Source: Corynebacterium guangdongense (GTDB lineage: Bacteria > Actinomycetota > Actinomycetes > Mycobacteriales > Mycobacteriaceae). Taken from it: a stretch of 64,000 bases of DNA. The notes below the pieces were generated by a model. That model made no database searches, was not told the origin of the DNA, and worked only from the letters and a program-made list of their open reading frames with translations. This document shows positions 24,636 through 32,906 of this stretch, piece by piece. The stretch spans positions 1,054,001 to 1,118,000 of the forward strand of contig NZ_CP047654.1 in assembly GCF_030408915.1 (NCBI RefSeq), written 5' to 3'. The translations under genes and the position numbers were made by a program. Positions within the stretch are counted from its first letter, which is position 1. Each line of letters opens with the position of its first letter.

Positions 24636-27600
24636 TTAGGAGTGGATTGCCCACATTCCGGCGTAAATCCCACCTTGGGCAAGCAGCTCGGTGTGAGATC
24701 CGTCCTCGGCCACTGCACCCTTGACGATCACCACAATCCGGTCCGCCCGTGCCGCCGTCGCCAGTCGGTGGGCGACAACGACAGAGGTCCGGCCACGTGT
24801 CGCGCGCGCCGAGGCGTCGAGGAAGGCGGCCTCGGTCGCCGGATCGAGGGTGGCCGTGGCTTCATCGAGCAACAGCACCTCGGGCCCTAGCAGTTCGGCG
24901 CGGGCGAGGGCCACGATCTGGCGCTGCCCGGCCGACAGGCCGCGCCCGCGTTCACCGACGGGGGCGCGGAAGCCCCCCGGGATCGCGGCGACGACGTCCA
25001 GCGCCCCGATGGCGCGGACCGCCGCCTCGACGGCCTCGTCCGACGCCCCGGGCAGGCCGTAGCGGATGTTGTCGGCGATGGTGCCGATGAACAGGTGCGC
25101 CTCCTGGGGGACCTGGACGATCTGGCGTCGCCAGGCGGCCAGCTCGAACTCCCGGACGTCGACGCCGTCGGCGGTGACCCGGCCGGCGACCGGGTCGTAG
25201 AAGCGCGCCAGCAGCTTGACCACCGTCGACTTGCCCGCGCCGGTCGGCCCGACCAGCGCGACCGTGGAGCCGGGCTCGATGCGCAGATCAAGGTCCCGGG
25301 CGACGAGGGCGGGGGAGGGCTTGTCGACGCCCGCGTCATCGTCCCGGACGTCGGCCCGGTCATCCTCCTCATCCAGGTTGTCCGCCGGCGTGTAGGCGAA
25401 GTCGACGTGCTCCAGGGCGAGCGGGCCACGGGCGGCCCGGGCCGCCTCCGTCGTGCCGCGGGTGCCGGCGTCGGCGACCCCCGGCTCGGTGGCCAGGAGG
25501 TCGGTGATGCGCGTGAAGCTCACGGTGGCCTGCTGCCAGGAGTCGAAGATGTTGCCCAGCGACTGGATGGGGCCGAAGAGCTGGGCCAGGTACATGAGGA
25601 AGGCGATGAGCACCCCGGCGGTCAGGGTGTCCTCCGCGACGCGCCCGGCGCCCACGCCGAGGACGACCGCCGAGGTGATCTGGGTGACGGCCTGCATGCC
25701 GGCGAAGTAGGTGGCCACCACCAGGGTGGCGCGGGTGCGCAGCCGACGGTAGAGGTCGGAGCCCTCGGCGAAGCTGGCGAGGGCGGGCCCGGTCATGGCG
25801 TGCATCTGGGCGATGCGCAGCCCGGAGATGTTCTCCTGGAACTGGGCGTTGACGCCGGAGACCTGCTGGCGCGCGGCGGTGTAGAGGCGCTTGGACACGC
25901 GCCGGAAGACGACCGTGGCCACGACGACGACCGGTACCGCGGCCAGCGCGATCAGCGAGAGCGACAGGTCGGTGCCCAGCAGCAGCGCGAGCACGCCGAC
26001 GAGCGTGCCGACGGAGACCACGGCCTCGGCCAGGGCGGTCTGGAGGAAGCGCGAAAGGGTGTCGATGTCGGTGGTCATGCGGGTCAGGACGCGCCCGGCC
26101 ATGGTGGTCTCATAAAAGTCCATCGACAGTCGCTGCAGGTGGGTGTAGCTGCGCAGCCGCAGCCCGTAGAGCAGACGTTCGCCGGAGCGGGAGGTGATGA
26201 CCGTGGTCGCGGCGGCGGCGGCCCAGGCGGCCAGGACGATGAGCACGCCGATCGCGGCGACGGCCCACAGCGTCCGCCCGCTCCGGTCGCTCACCCCGCG
26301 GTCGACGGCGACGCGCATCAGCGCCGGGAAGGCGAGGTCGGCGAGCACGCCGACGACCATCAGGGCGATGGCGGCGGCGATGAGCCACCGGACCGCGGCG
26401 AAGAGTTCGCGGACGCGGAAGGTGCCGCGCTTGTCGCGCAGGGCCGCCGAATCAAGCCCGGGGGTTTCCTCGGCAGGGGGAAGCCGGTCGATGTCGCGGG
26501 CCAGGTCCTCGCCGGGCAGTGAGAGCGGGCTGGCGCCCGCCGGGGGATCGGCGGGCCACAGACGGGCGTGCTCCGGTTCGGCGGGCTGGGCGGATCGCTC
26601 GGGCAGGATCTCGGCGTCGGGGTTGACCGCGCCCTCCTCGACCACGATGACCCGCTCGGTCAGGGCGAGGGTGGAACGGCGGTGGGCGACTGCGATGACG
26701 GTGACGTCCTCGAGTTCGGCGCGCAGCCCGTCGAGGATGGCCTTCTCGGTGGCGGCGTCGATCGCGGAGGTGGCGTCGTCGAGGATGAGGATCCGGGGCC
26801 GGGCCAGCAGCGCCCGGGCTAGGGCGATGCGCTGGCGCTGCCCGCCCGACAGCGTCAGGCCGCGTTCGCCGACGACGGTGTCGTAGCCCTCCTCGAGGTC
26901 GGTGATGAATTCGTCGGCCTGGGCGAGCTCGGCCGCCCGGCGGACCTGTTCGTCGCTGTAGTCGTGACCCATGGCGATGTTCTCGCGCACGGAGGCGGAG
27001 AAGAGGAAGGCCTCGTCGAAGACGACGGTGACGGCGGTGCGGAGGTCGGCGTTGTCGAGGCGGGCGTAGGGGTGACGGTTGCCCTCGGCGTCGATCAGCG
27101 AGATGGCGCCGGCGTCGGGGCGGTAGAAGCCCCCGGCCAGCTGCACGGCCATGGACTTTCCCGCGCCCGGCGGGCCGACCACCGACAGCGAGGAGTTCGG
27201 TGCGACGGAGAAGGACAGCCCGTCGAGGACGCGGTGGCCGTCGGTGCTGAAGACGACGCCGTCGAACTCGAGGCCGAGGGGACCGTCCGGCAGGCGCCCG
27301 GCGTCGCGCGGGTGGTCGTAGTCCGGGTGCTCGGGGGCCATGCCGAGGATGTCGTCGATGCGCTCGAGGGAGGAGGCGGCGAGCTGGTAGTTGACCCACG
27401 TGTTGGACAGCATCGACACGTTCTGCGTCAGCGAGGTCAGGTAGGTCGAGAAGATGAAGAAGACGCCGACGGTGATCTCGCCGCGCATGGCCATCATCCC
27501 GCCCAGGACGATGGTGGCCACCAGCGCCAGGCGCGGGACCTGGCCCATGACCGGCTGGAAGCGGGCGGTGAGCTTCGCCGAGCGCATCTTCACCGCGTAG

Positions 27601-28319
27601 AGGGTGCGGCCGAGCCGGTCCAGCGCGTCGATCTCGCGGGACTCCTGCGCGAAGGCCTTGACCACGCGCACGCCCGTGACCGTCTGCTCCACGTGCGTCG
27701 CCAGGTCGGCGGTGGCCTGCTGGTTGACCCAGGTGGCGGCGTAGAGCCGGCGCTTGGAGGCGACGGCCGTGGCCGCCAGGATCGGGATCATCACCAGGGC
27801 CACCAGCGTCAGGCGCGGGGAGATGCCGAGCATGATGACCAGCGTCATGGTCAGCTGGATCAGGCGACTGAGCGCGATGGGAAACATCGTCACCACGTGC
27901 TGGACCTGGCCCAGGTCGCTGATCGCGCGGGAGGCGATCTGCCCGGTGACGATGCGGTCCTGGCCGGGCCCGTCGAGGCGCTGGAGCGTGGCCAGCAGGC
28001 GTACGCGCACGTCGTGCTGGGTGTCCAGCGAGAGCCGGCCCTGCGCCCAGCGGCGCACCACGTTGAAGAGGTACTGCGCCAGCGCCACGACGACGAGCGC
28101 GACGACGGTGGCGGTGACGGGGCTGAGGGAATCGAGAAGCCTGGTCGCGGGTGTCTCGCTGGCGGCGGCCGGGTTGGTCGCGATGTCGATGGCCGAGCCC
28201 GTCAGCAGGGGAGTGACCACCTGCATGATCACGGCGAGAACGGCGAAGACGATCGCCACGGCCGTTATTCCGGGCCGGGCCCGCAGCGCGTCGACGATGA
28301 GTCGGAGGCTCCTGCTCAT
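24636..28319 (-). CDS. Single-chain heterodimer-type ABC exporter (TMD-NBD-TMD-NBD)
   Basis: A 1227-residue protein with two complete half-transporters. First half: membrane domain (about 15-300), Walker A GPPGAGKS, signature LSGGQRQRIALARAL and Walker B ILILDDATSAID, in which the catalytic glutamate is aspartate. Second half: membrane domain (about 655-940), Walker A GPTGAGKST, signature LSAGQRQ and Walker B VLLLDEATATLD with glutamate. One ATP site is therefore degenerate, as in heterodimeric multidrug/lipid exporters. An acidic insert of about 25 residues (EEDDRADVRDDDAG) follows the A-loop of the second ATPase. It is 28 bases after the EcsC-like gene and 134 bases before odhA on the same strand. 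Substrate unknown. AAGGAGG lies before the ATG. Confidence 0.9.
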   Translation of the reverse strand: MSRSLRLIVDALRARPGITAVAIVFAVLAVIMQVVTPLLTGSAIDIATNPAAASETPATRLLDSLSPVTATVVALVVVALAQYLFNVVRRWAQGRLSLDTQHDVRVRLLATLQRLDGPGQDRIVTGQIASRAISDLGQVQHVVTMFPIALSRLIQLTMTLVIMLGISPRLTLVALVMIPILAATAVASKRRLYAATWVNQQATADLATHVEQTVTGVRVVKAFAQESREIDALDRLGRTLYAVKMRSAKLTARFQPVMGQVPRLALVATIVLGGMMAMRGEITVGVFFIFSTYLTSLTQNVSMLSNTWVNYQLAASSLERIDDILGMAPEHPDYDHPRDAGRLPDGPLGLEFDGVVFSTDGHRVLDGLSFSVAPNSSLSVVGPPGAGKSMAVQLAGGFYRPDAGAISLIDAEGNRHPYARLDNADLRTAVTVVFDEAFLFSASVRENIAMGHDYSDEQVRRAAELAQADEFITDLEEGYDTVVGERGLTLSGGQRQRIALARALLARPRILILDDATSAIDAATEKAILDGLRAELEDVTVIAVAHRRSTLALTERVIVVEEGAVNPDAEILPERSAQPAEPEHARLWPADPPAGASPLSLPGEDLARDIDRLPPAEETPGLDSAALRDKRGTFRVRELFAAVRWLIAAAIALMVVGVLADLAFPALMRVAVDRGVSDRSGRTLWAVAAIGVLIVLAAWAAAAATTVITSRSGERLLYGLRLRSYTHLQRLSMDFYETTMAGRVLTRMTTDIDTLSRFLQTALAEAVVSVGTLVGVLALLLGTDLSLSLIALAAVPVVVVATVVFRRVSKRLYTAARQQVSGVNAQFQENISGLRIAQMHAMTGPALASFAEGSDLYRRLRTRATLVVATYFAGMQAVTQITSAVVLGVGAGRVAEDTLTAGVLIAFLMYLAQLFGPIQSLGNIFDSWQQATVSFTRITDLLATEPGVADAGTRGTTEAARAARGPLALEHVDFAYTPADNLDEEDDRADVRDDDAGVDKPSPALVARDLDLRIEPGSTVALVGPTGAGKSTVVKLLARFYDPVAGRVTADGVDVREFELAAWRRQIVQVPQEAHLFIGTIADNIRYGLPGASDEAVEAAVRAIGALDVVAAIPGGFRAPVGERGRGLSAGQRQIVALARAELLGPEVLLLDEATATLDPATEAAFLDASARATRGRTSVVVAHRLATAARADRIVVIVKGAVAEDGSHTELLAQGGIYAGMWAIHS

Positions 28320-28347
28320 GGTGCTCGTGCCTCCTTCTCAATGGTGT

Positions 28348-29358
28348 CTAGTCGGAATCCTTCGCGTCGCGATCCCAGAATTTCCAGCGCGGGGCCTCGT
28401 CCCGGTCCTCGCCGACCTCGGTGGCTGCGTCTGCGTCAGAGTCAGAGTCGGCGTCCTCGTCGAGGGCGTCGATGGCCTCGGCCTGGTCCTCGGGGACCTC
28501 CGGCAGCTCCGCCATCGAGGTGAGGAACTGCGCCGGCGGGGCGCCCAGGGAGACCGCGGTGTTGCTGATGAGATCGCCCGCCAGCTTACGGTTGGCCAGG
28601 GTGCCGGCGATCGCGCCGATGCCCAGAGGCATGATCTTACCCAGCCAGCCGCGGGTGAGGCGTCGGCTGATGCGCTTGACGGCGCTGCGCAGGAGGCGGC
28701 TGTTGAGGGAGGCCAGCGTCGGCAGGCTGAAGCGGTTGAGCAGCTGCGTGGTCGGCAGCTTGGCCGCCTGGTCCTTGGCGGCGGCCTCGCCGACGAAGGT
28801 GTCGACGATGGCGGAGCCCTTCGCGCCCAGCAGCACGACGAGGATGAGCGCGCGACGGCGCTCCGGATCGGAGACGTCCGCGCCGCGCAGGTGTGCCGAG
28901 GCCATCGTGTGGAAGGCCGCCGCGTCGAGGAAGACCAGCGACTCCGCTCCCACCGCGGCAGTGGCGGCGATGAACCCGACGCCCGGGACCGCGGCGGTCG
29001 CGCCCACGCCTGCGCCGGAGGCCGTCGACAGGCGCATGAAGTGCCTGTCGATGCGTCGCTGCAGCTGGGCCGGCGACTCCTCCGGGTGACGGCGCCGCAG
29101 GCGGGCGACGTAGTTGGTGATCAGTGACGTCTGCATGCCCACGGCGCGGTCGAGCGCCTTGATGAGCACGCGGCCGGCGGGGCCGACGTTGTTCTCCAGC
29201 GCCTTGGCGTCGGAGTGCAGGGCGTCGGTGACGGCGTCGTCGGCGCGTGCGGTGCGGAGCTTGGACGGGGACAAAAGGACGGCCTCCTCGGGGCTGAACC
29301 AATGGGGTTCGTGGGGATCGAAGTTAACTGAGACCAGCCTAAACAACGGGGCAGGCAT
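28348..29358 (-). CDS. EcsC family protein
   Basis: A 336-residue protein with the EcsC pattern: ALDRAVGMQTSLITNYVARL, then a glycine/alanine-rich hydrophobic stretch (GAGVGATAAVPGVGFIAATAAVGAESLVFLDAAAFH, in segments of about 120-155) and a second region at about 240-265 (GKIMPLGIGAIAGTLANRKLAGD). The C-terminal 60 residues are strongly acidic and probably disordered. The start is uncertain: ATG 29358 has GAGG directly adjacent, and a TTG at about 29344 is an alternative. It is probably co-transcribed with the ABC exporter 28 bases downstream. EcsC-type proteins are membrane-associated accessory proteins of unclear action. Confidence 0.78.
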   Translation of the reverse strand: MPAPLFRLVSVNFDPHEPHWFSPEEAVLLSPSKLRTARADDAVTDALHSDAKALENNVGPAGRVLIKALDRAVGMQTSLITNYVARLRRRHPEESPAQLQRRIDRHFMRLSTASGAGVGATAAVPGVGFIAATAAVGAESLVFLDAAAFHTMASAHLRGADVSDPERRRALILVVLLGAKGSAIVDTFVGEAAAKDQAAKLPTTQLLNRFSLPTLASLNSRLLRSAVKRISRRLTRGWLGKIMPLGIGAIAGTLANRKLAGDLISNTAVSLGAPPAQFLTSMAELPEVPEDQAEAIDALDEDADSDSDADAATEVGEDRDEAPRWKFWDRDAKDSD

Positions 29359-29419
29359 CCTCGTCAGACTCAGGCAATTGCTAGGTGACTGTTCACTAAA
29401 ACCCACTAGCCTGGAGAAT

Positions 29420-31252
29420 GTGAGTCCCGACAAGTCCCCGCCCGACCCTGTGCCGCACTCAGCCGGACGACCCGCCTGGGCGGGGGAACCCGGCGACAGG
29501 CCGGTCGTGCGCACCAGGGCCGGTCTCCTGCGCGGCCGCATCATGCACGCCGACCAGCCGGAGGGGGTGCTCGCCAAGGTCCGCCCCGTCAACCCGCCGC
29601 GCAGCGACGTCATCGCCACCTGGCGCGGCGTCCACTACGGCGCCTCCACCGCCGGCGCGGGACGCTTCCGCACCCCTGCCCCGGTCCAGCCCTGGGAAGG
29701 GGTGCGCGACGCGCTCAACTTCCGACCCCCGGCCGCCCAGCCCAACTCCCAGATTTCCTCCATGGCCGCACTGGCGACGCTGGGGGAGAAGATCATCGGC
29801 ACCGAGGACTGTCTCCACCTCGACATCGTGCGCCCGGCCACCGAGGAGGTCCTGCCGGTCGTCGTCTACTTCCACGGCGGCTCCTTCGTCAGCGGCGCCA
29901 GCCACCAGCGCGTGCTGCGCGGGCACCGCCTGGCCCCGGCCATCGACGTCGTCTACGTCGCCATCAATTTCCGCCTCGGGGTGATGGGCTACCTCGACGT
30001 CCACGCCCGCGAGAACGACGAGGGCGGGCTCGTCGACTTCGACGTGGACTCCTCCGAGGGCTCCCGCGCCCACGACGCCGACGGGCTCAACCGGCGCGAG
30101 ACCGCGAACCCGGCCATCGCGGACCAGATCCAGGCGCTGCGCTGGGTGCACGCCAACATCGCCGCGTTCGGGGGCGATCCGGGCAACGTCACCCTCATGG
30201 GAGAATCCGCCGGCGCCAACGCCGTCATCACCCTGATGGCCGCGCCCCTGGCGCACCATCTCTTTCACAAGGCGATCGCCCAGTCGCCGCCGATCGCCAG
30301 CGTCCACACCGAGGTGCAGGCGCGCATGTGGGGCAAGCAGCTGCGGGAACAGCTGGGGCTGCGGCCCCAGGCCACCGTCGATGAACTGCGCGAGCTGCCC
30401 ATGGCCGACCTGGTGCGCGCCGGGCAGTCGATGAGCCGGCAGGCCAAGGAGGCCCGCTACCTCAATTCCTGCTACTCGCCCATGGTCGACGGGGATCTGC
30501 TGCCCGAGCACCCGCTCGACGCCTTCGCCAACGGCCGCCAGGCCAAGGTGCCGCTGATCATCGGCACCAACAAGGACGAGGCGAGCTTCTCCAAGTTCAT
30601 CTACCAGCGTGAGAGCAAGCGTTCGGCGGTGGCGGACAAGGTCACCCGGATCTTCGATCCCGCCGCGGCGCCGAAGGTGCTCGCCGCCTACGACGGGGCG
30701 GGCAGCCGGGAGGACTTCGCCGCCTTCTTCGGCGACGCCGTGTTCTGGGCGCCGGCGATCCAGGTGGCCGAGAACCACAGCGCGGTCGCCAAGACCTGGA
30801 TGTACCGCTTCGTCTTCGCCCCGGCGGCGCTGCGCTGGCTGGGCCTGGGCGCGGTCCACTCCCTCGACCTGGCGGTGATGTTCGGCGATCCCGACTCCCA
30901 CCGCGTCACCGCGGCCGCGAAATTCGGCGGCATGCCGGGATTCAACCGGGTGGTGGAGACCATGCAGCGGGCCTGGAGCAACTTCTGCCATCACGGCGTC
31001 CCCGGCGCCGACTGGCCGGTCTACCGTGTCGACGACCGCGTCGACGGCGACGGCCAGGGCGCCCGGGGAACCATGCTCTTCGACAAGGATTCCCGGGTGG
31101 TCAACGACCACAAGCGCACCCAGCGGGTGGCCTGGATGGACTACAACCTCACCCGCTGGGGCACGGGCCGTCCGGAACTGCTCAGCGAACTCGGCTTCGA
31201 GCTGGCCGGCTTCGAGATCCTCGACGATCCGACCGACGACTCCCAGCGGTAG
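29420..31252 (+). CDS. Type-B carboxylesterase (alpha/beta hydrolase, PnbA-like)
   Basis: A 610-residue protein of the carboxylesterase/cholinesterase family. It has TRAGLLRG at the start of the fold, EDCLHLDIVRP, the oxyanion-hole HGGSFVSGA (about residue 155), the nucleophile elbow GESAGAN (about 265) and late acidic and histidine positions in NKDEASFS and AVHSLDLAVMFG. It should hydrolyse carboxylic esters. No signal peptide is visible, so it is likely cytoplasmic. The GTG at 29420 follows GGAG at short spacing; a GTG at 29508 is possible. It is divergent from the EcsC-like gene with about 60 bases between. Confidence 0.87.
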   Translation: MSPDKSPPDPVPHSAGRPAWAGEPGDRPVVRTRAGLLRGRIMHADQPEGVLAKVRPVNPPRSDVIATWRGVHYGASTAGAGRFRTPAPVQPWEGVRDALNFRPPAAQPNSQISSMAALATLGEKIIGTEDCLHLDIVRPATEEVLPVVVYFHGGSFVSGASHQRVLRGHRLAPAIDVVYVAINFRLGVMGYLDVHARENDEGGLVDFDVDSSEGSRAHDADGLNRRETANPAIADQIQALRWVHANIAAFGGDPGNVTLMGESAGANAVITLMAAPLAHHLFHKAIAQSPPIASVHTEVQARMWGKQLREQLGLRPQATVDELRELPMADLVRAGQSMSRQAKEARYLNSCYSPMVDGDLLPEHPLDAFANGRQAKVPLIIGTNKDEASFSKFIYQRESKRSAVADKVTRIFDPAAAPKVLAAYDGAGSREDFAAFFGDAVFWAPAIQVAENHSAVAKTWMYRFVFAPAALRWLGLGAVHSLDLAVMFGDPDSHRVTAAAKFGGMPGFNRVVETMQRAWSNFCHHGVPGADWPVYRVDDRVDGDGQGARGTMLFDKDSRVVNDHKRTQRVAWMDYNLTRWGTGRPELLSELGFELAGFEILDDPTDDSQR

Positions 31253-31407
31253 CCGTCCCACGGACGGGCGCGTGCCGGGCGCGGGGCCGGCCCGGGGTGC
31301 GGGGTCCGGGGGACGCAGAAGTCGCGCGGGATGACTACTGTGGTCGGCAGGCGCGTCGGCTTCCTGGCGTCCGCCCCACCCCTACGACCCTGGACAGGTA
31401 GGAGACC

Positions 31408-32310
31408 ATGACTTTCTTCGAGGACATCGCTCAAGGACTGGACCGCGACGGAATCGAGTCTCGGGTCAACGACGACACCATGTTCGTCCCGATCACCTCG
31501 GACCTGGAGATTCAGTTCGCCGAGATTGACCCGCTGCTGCCGGCCGCCAACGTCTACATCGCCGCGGCGGACGTGGACGAGGACGACGAGAACTTCGAGG
31601 CGATGCTCGTCTCCGTCGTCTTCTCCGTCGAGGACGCCGTCGCCACCGTGGGCCGCTACGTCGCCACCGACCAGGTGGTCACCGTGCTGCGGGATCTGCT
31701 GGAGGGTACCGACGAGCGGATCGGGGACCTGGAGTTCTTCCAGGACGCGGTGGACCCGAACCTGGTGCGCGCCGAGGTCGGGGACAACTCCGAGCTGCAG
31801 GTGCAGGTGGAGGTCCTCGAGGGGGTGCCCACCGCCGTCGTGCAGTTCATCGCGCTGGGTGCGACCTACGACGACCTGGTCGACCAGGCCATTGACGAAC
31901 TGTGGGAGTCCGACGGGGAGGCGACGCTGAGCCCGGAGGACCGTCACCGTCTCTTCGCCGACCTCCAGAACGAGGCGATCGACAACGACGAGGTCCTGGA
32001 TCTCGGGGCGTTCTCCGACTTCGACCGTCTCTTCGACGTGCTGAGCCTGGCCGCCGACCACGCCGCCGACTGGGAGGAGCAGCTGGCCCCCTTCGACGAC
32101 GACCTGGACGAGGAACCGGACGTCTACGACATCTACGGCGAGGATGACGGGGACGACGACGAGCGGGATGAGGACGATCTCGACGACGACTTCGACGAGG
32201 ACGACGACTTCGAGGACGAGGACGACGATCTGGACGAGGACGATGAGGACTTCGACGACCTCGAGGATGAGGAGTTCGAGGACGAGGAGGTCGATTCCCT
32301 CAAGAGCTAG
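31408..32310 (+). CDS. Conserved corynebacterial protein with an extreme acidic tail
   Basis: A 300-residue protein. Residues 1-150 look like a folded two-part domain (MFVPITSDLEIQFAEIDPL; repeated VxVxVEVLEG-like strands). After residue about 225, nearly every residue is D or E with scattered F, Y and L (for example EDDGDDDERDEDDLDDDF). The core resembles the small YbjN/secretion-chaperone-like folds used by many actinobacterial hypotheticals, but that is a weak similarity. The function is unknown; DNA mimicry, divalent metal or basic-protein binding are possibilities for the tail. AGGAG lies just before the ATG. It shares a CTAG stop region with the convergent gene. Confidence 0.78.
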   Translation: MTFFEDIAQGLDRDGIESRVNDDTMFVPITSDLEIQFAEIDPLLPAANVYIAAADVDEDDENFEAMLVSVVFSVEDAVATVGRYVATDQVVTVLRDLLEGTDERIGDLEFFQDAVDPNLVRAEVGDNSELQVQVEVLEGVPTAVVQFIALGATYDDLVDQAIDELWESDGEATLSPEDRHRLFADLQNEAIDNDEVLDLGAFSDFDRLFDVLSLAADHAADWEEQLAPFDDDLDEEPDVYDIYGEDDGDDDERDEDDLDDDFDEDDDFEDEDDDLDEDDEDFDDLEDEEFEDEEVDSLKS

Positions 32311-32795
32311 GCGGCGTCGCTGGCCGTGCTGAACAGGGACGCCGGCGAGGGCACGGGGGAGTAGTGCCCGTCGACGAGCCAGGCGAACGTGGGTGCGTGG
32401 CCGGCGCCGATCTCGTGGACCGACTGCACGTCCCGCTTGCCGACGATCGCGCGCACCCATGCCTCGGCGACCTCCGTGGGCACGTCGCGGCCGGTGGGGT
32501 CGGTGACCCGGACCAGCACGAGGTAGGCCGGCTCGCGGTCGCCGGTGTAGCCGAGGATGCGGGCGCGCGCCCGCGTCCCGACCCGGTGCCGGGTGACGGT
32601 GAGGGAGAGCATGTGGCGGGTGCCGGTGCCGTCGACCAACGGCACCTTCTTGCTGGGCGGGCGCCAGGAGGCCATCGGCCGGGCGAGTGAGCGCGGGTGG
32701 TGGATGATCGAGTGGATGTCAGCGAGCGTGACCGGTTCGCGCTCGCGGATGAGGCCGGCGAGGTCCCATGCGGTGATTCCGGGTGTCGATGTCAT
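32307..32795 (-). CDS. Conserved hypothetical protein
   Basis: A 162-residue soluble protein with no motif I recognise. It starts MTSTPGITAWDLAGLIRERE, a likely helix, and continues with alternating strands (MLSLTVTRHRVG, ARILGYTGDREPAYLVLVRVTD) and GHAPTFAWLVDGHYSPVP near the end. It overlaps the acidic-tail gene by 4 bp at a CTAG that gives TAG on both strands. It is divergent from the MFS exporter, with a SOS-box-like sequence in between, so it could share control with the exporter. Confidence 0.65.
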   Translation of the reverse strand: MTSTPGITAWDLAGLIREREPVTLADIHSIIHHPRSLARPMASWRPPSKKVPLVDGTGTRHMLSLTVTRHRVGTRARARILGYTGDREPAYLVLVRVTDPTGRDVPTEVAEAWVRAIVGKRDVQSVHEIGAGHAPTFAWLVDGHYSPVPSPASLFSTASDAA

Positions 32796-32839
32796 GAGGC
32801 CTACGTTAGAACACATGTCCGACAGATTCGCACATTTGG

Positions 32840-32855
32840 TCGAACGTGTTTGCGA
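32840..32855. promoter_or_regulatory. LexA-box-like sequence between divergent genes
   Basis: TCGAACGTGTTTGCGA agrees with the actinobacterial SOS-box pattern TCGAAC-RNRY-GTTYGA at all but two of the defined positions. It lies between the minus-strand hypothetical (start 32795) and the MFS exporter (start 32907). A wider inverted repeat TTCGCA-N18-TGCGAA (32827-32856) overlaps it and may be the real operator. Confidence 0.35.
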
Positions 32856-32906
32856 AAATCGGGAAAGGTGTCGGCCCCCGCTCGCACTGATAGCCTTAAG
32901 CGAGAC

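Noticed and set aside
29459..31261. A 600-codon minus-strand frame opposite the carboxylesterase
   Set aside because: No motif and antisense to a gene with an intact GESAG elbow and oxyanion hole.
32307..32310. Possible frameshift or fusion where two genes overlap at CTAG
   Set aside because: Both genes simply end in TAG on opposite strands over the palindromic CTAG; nothing suggests a broken gene.
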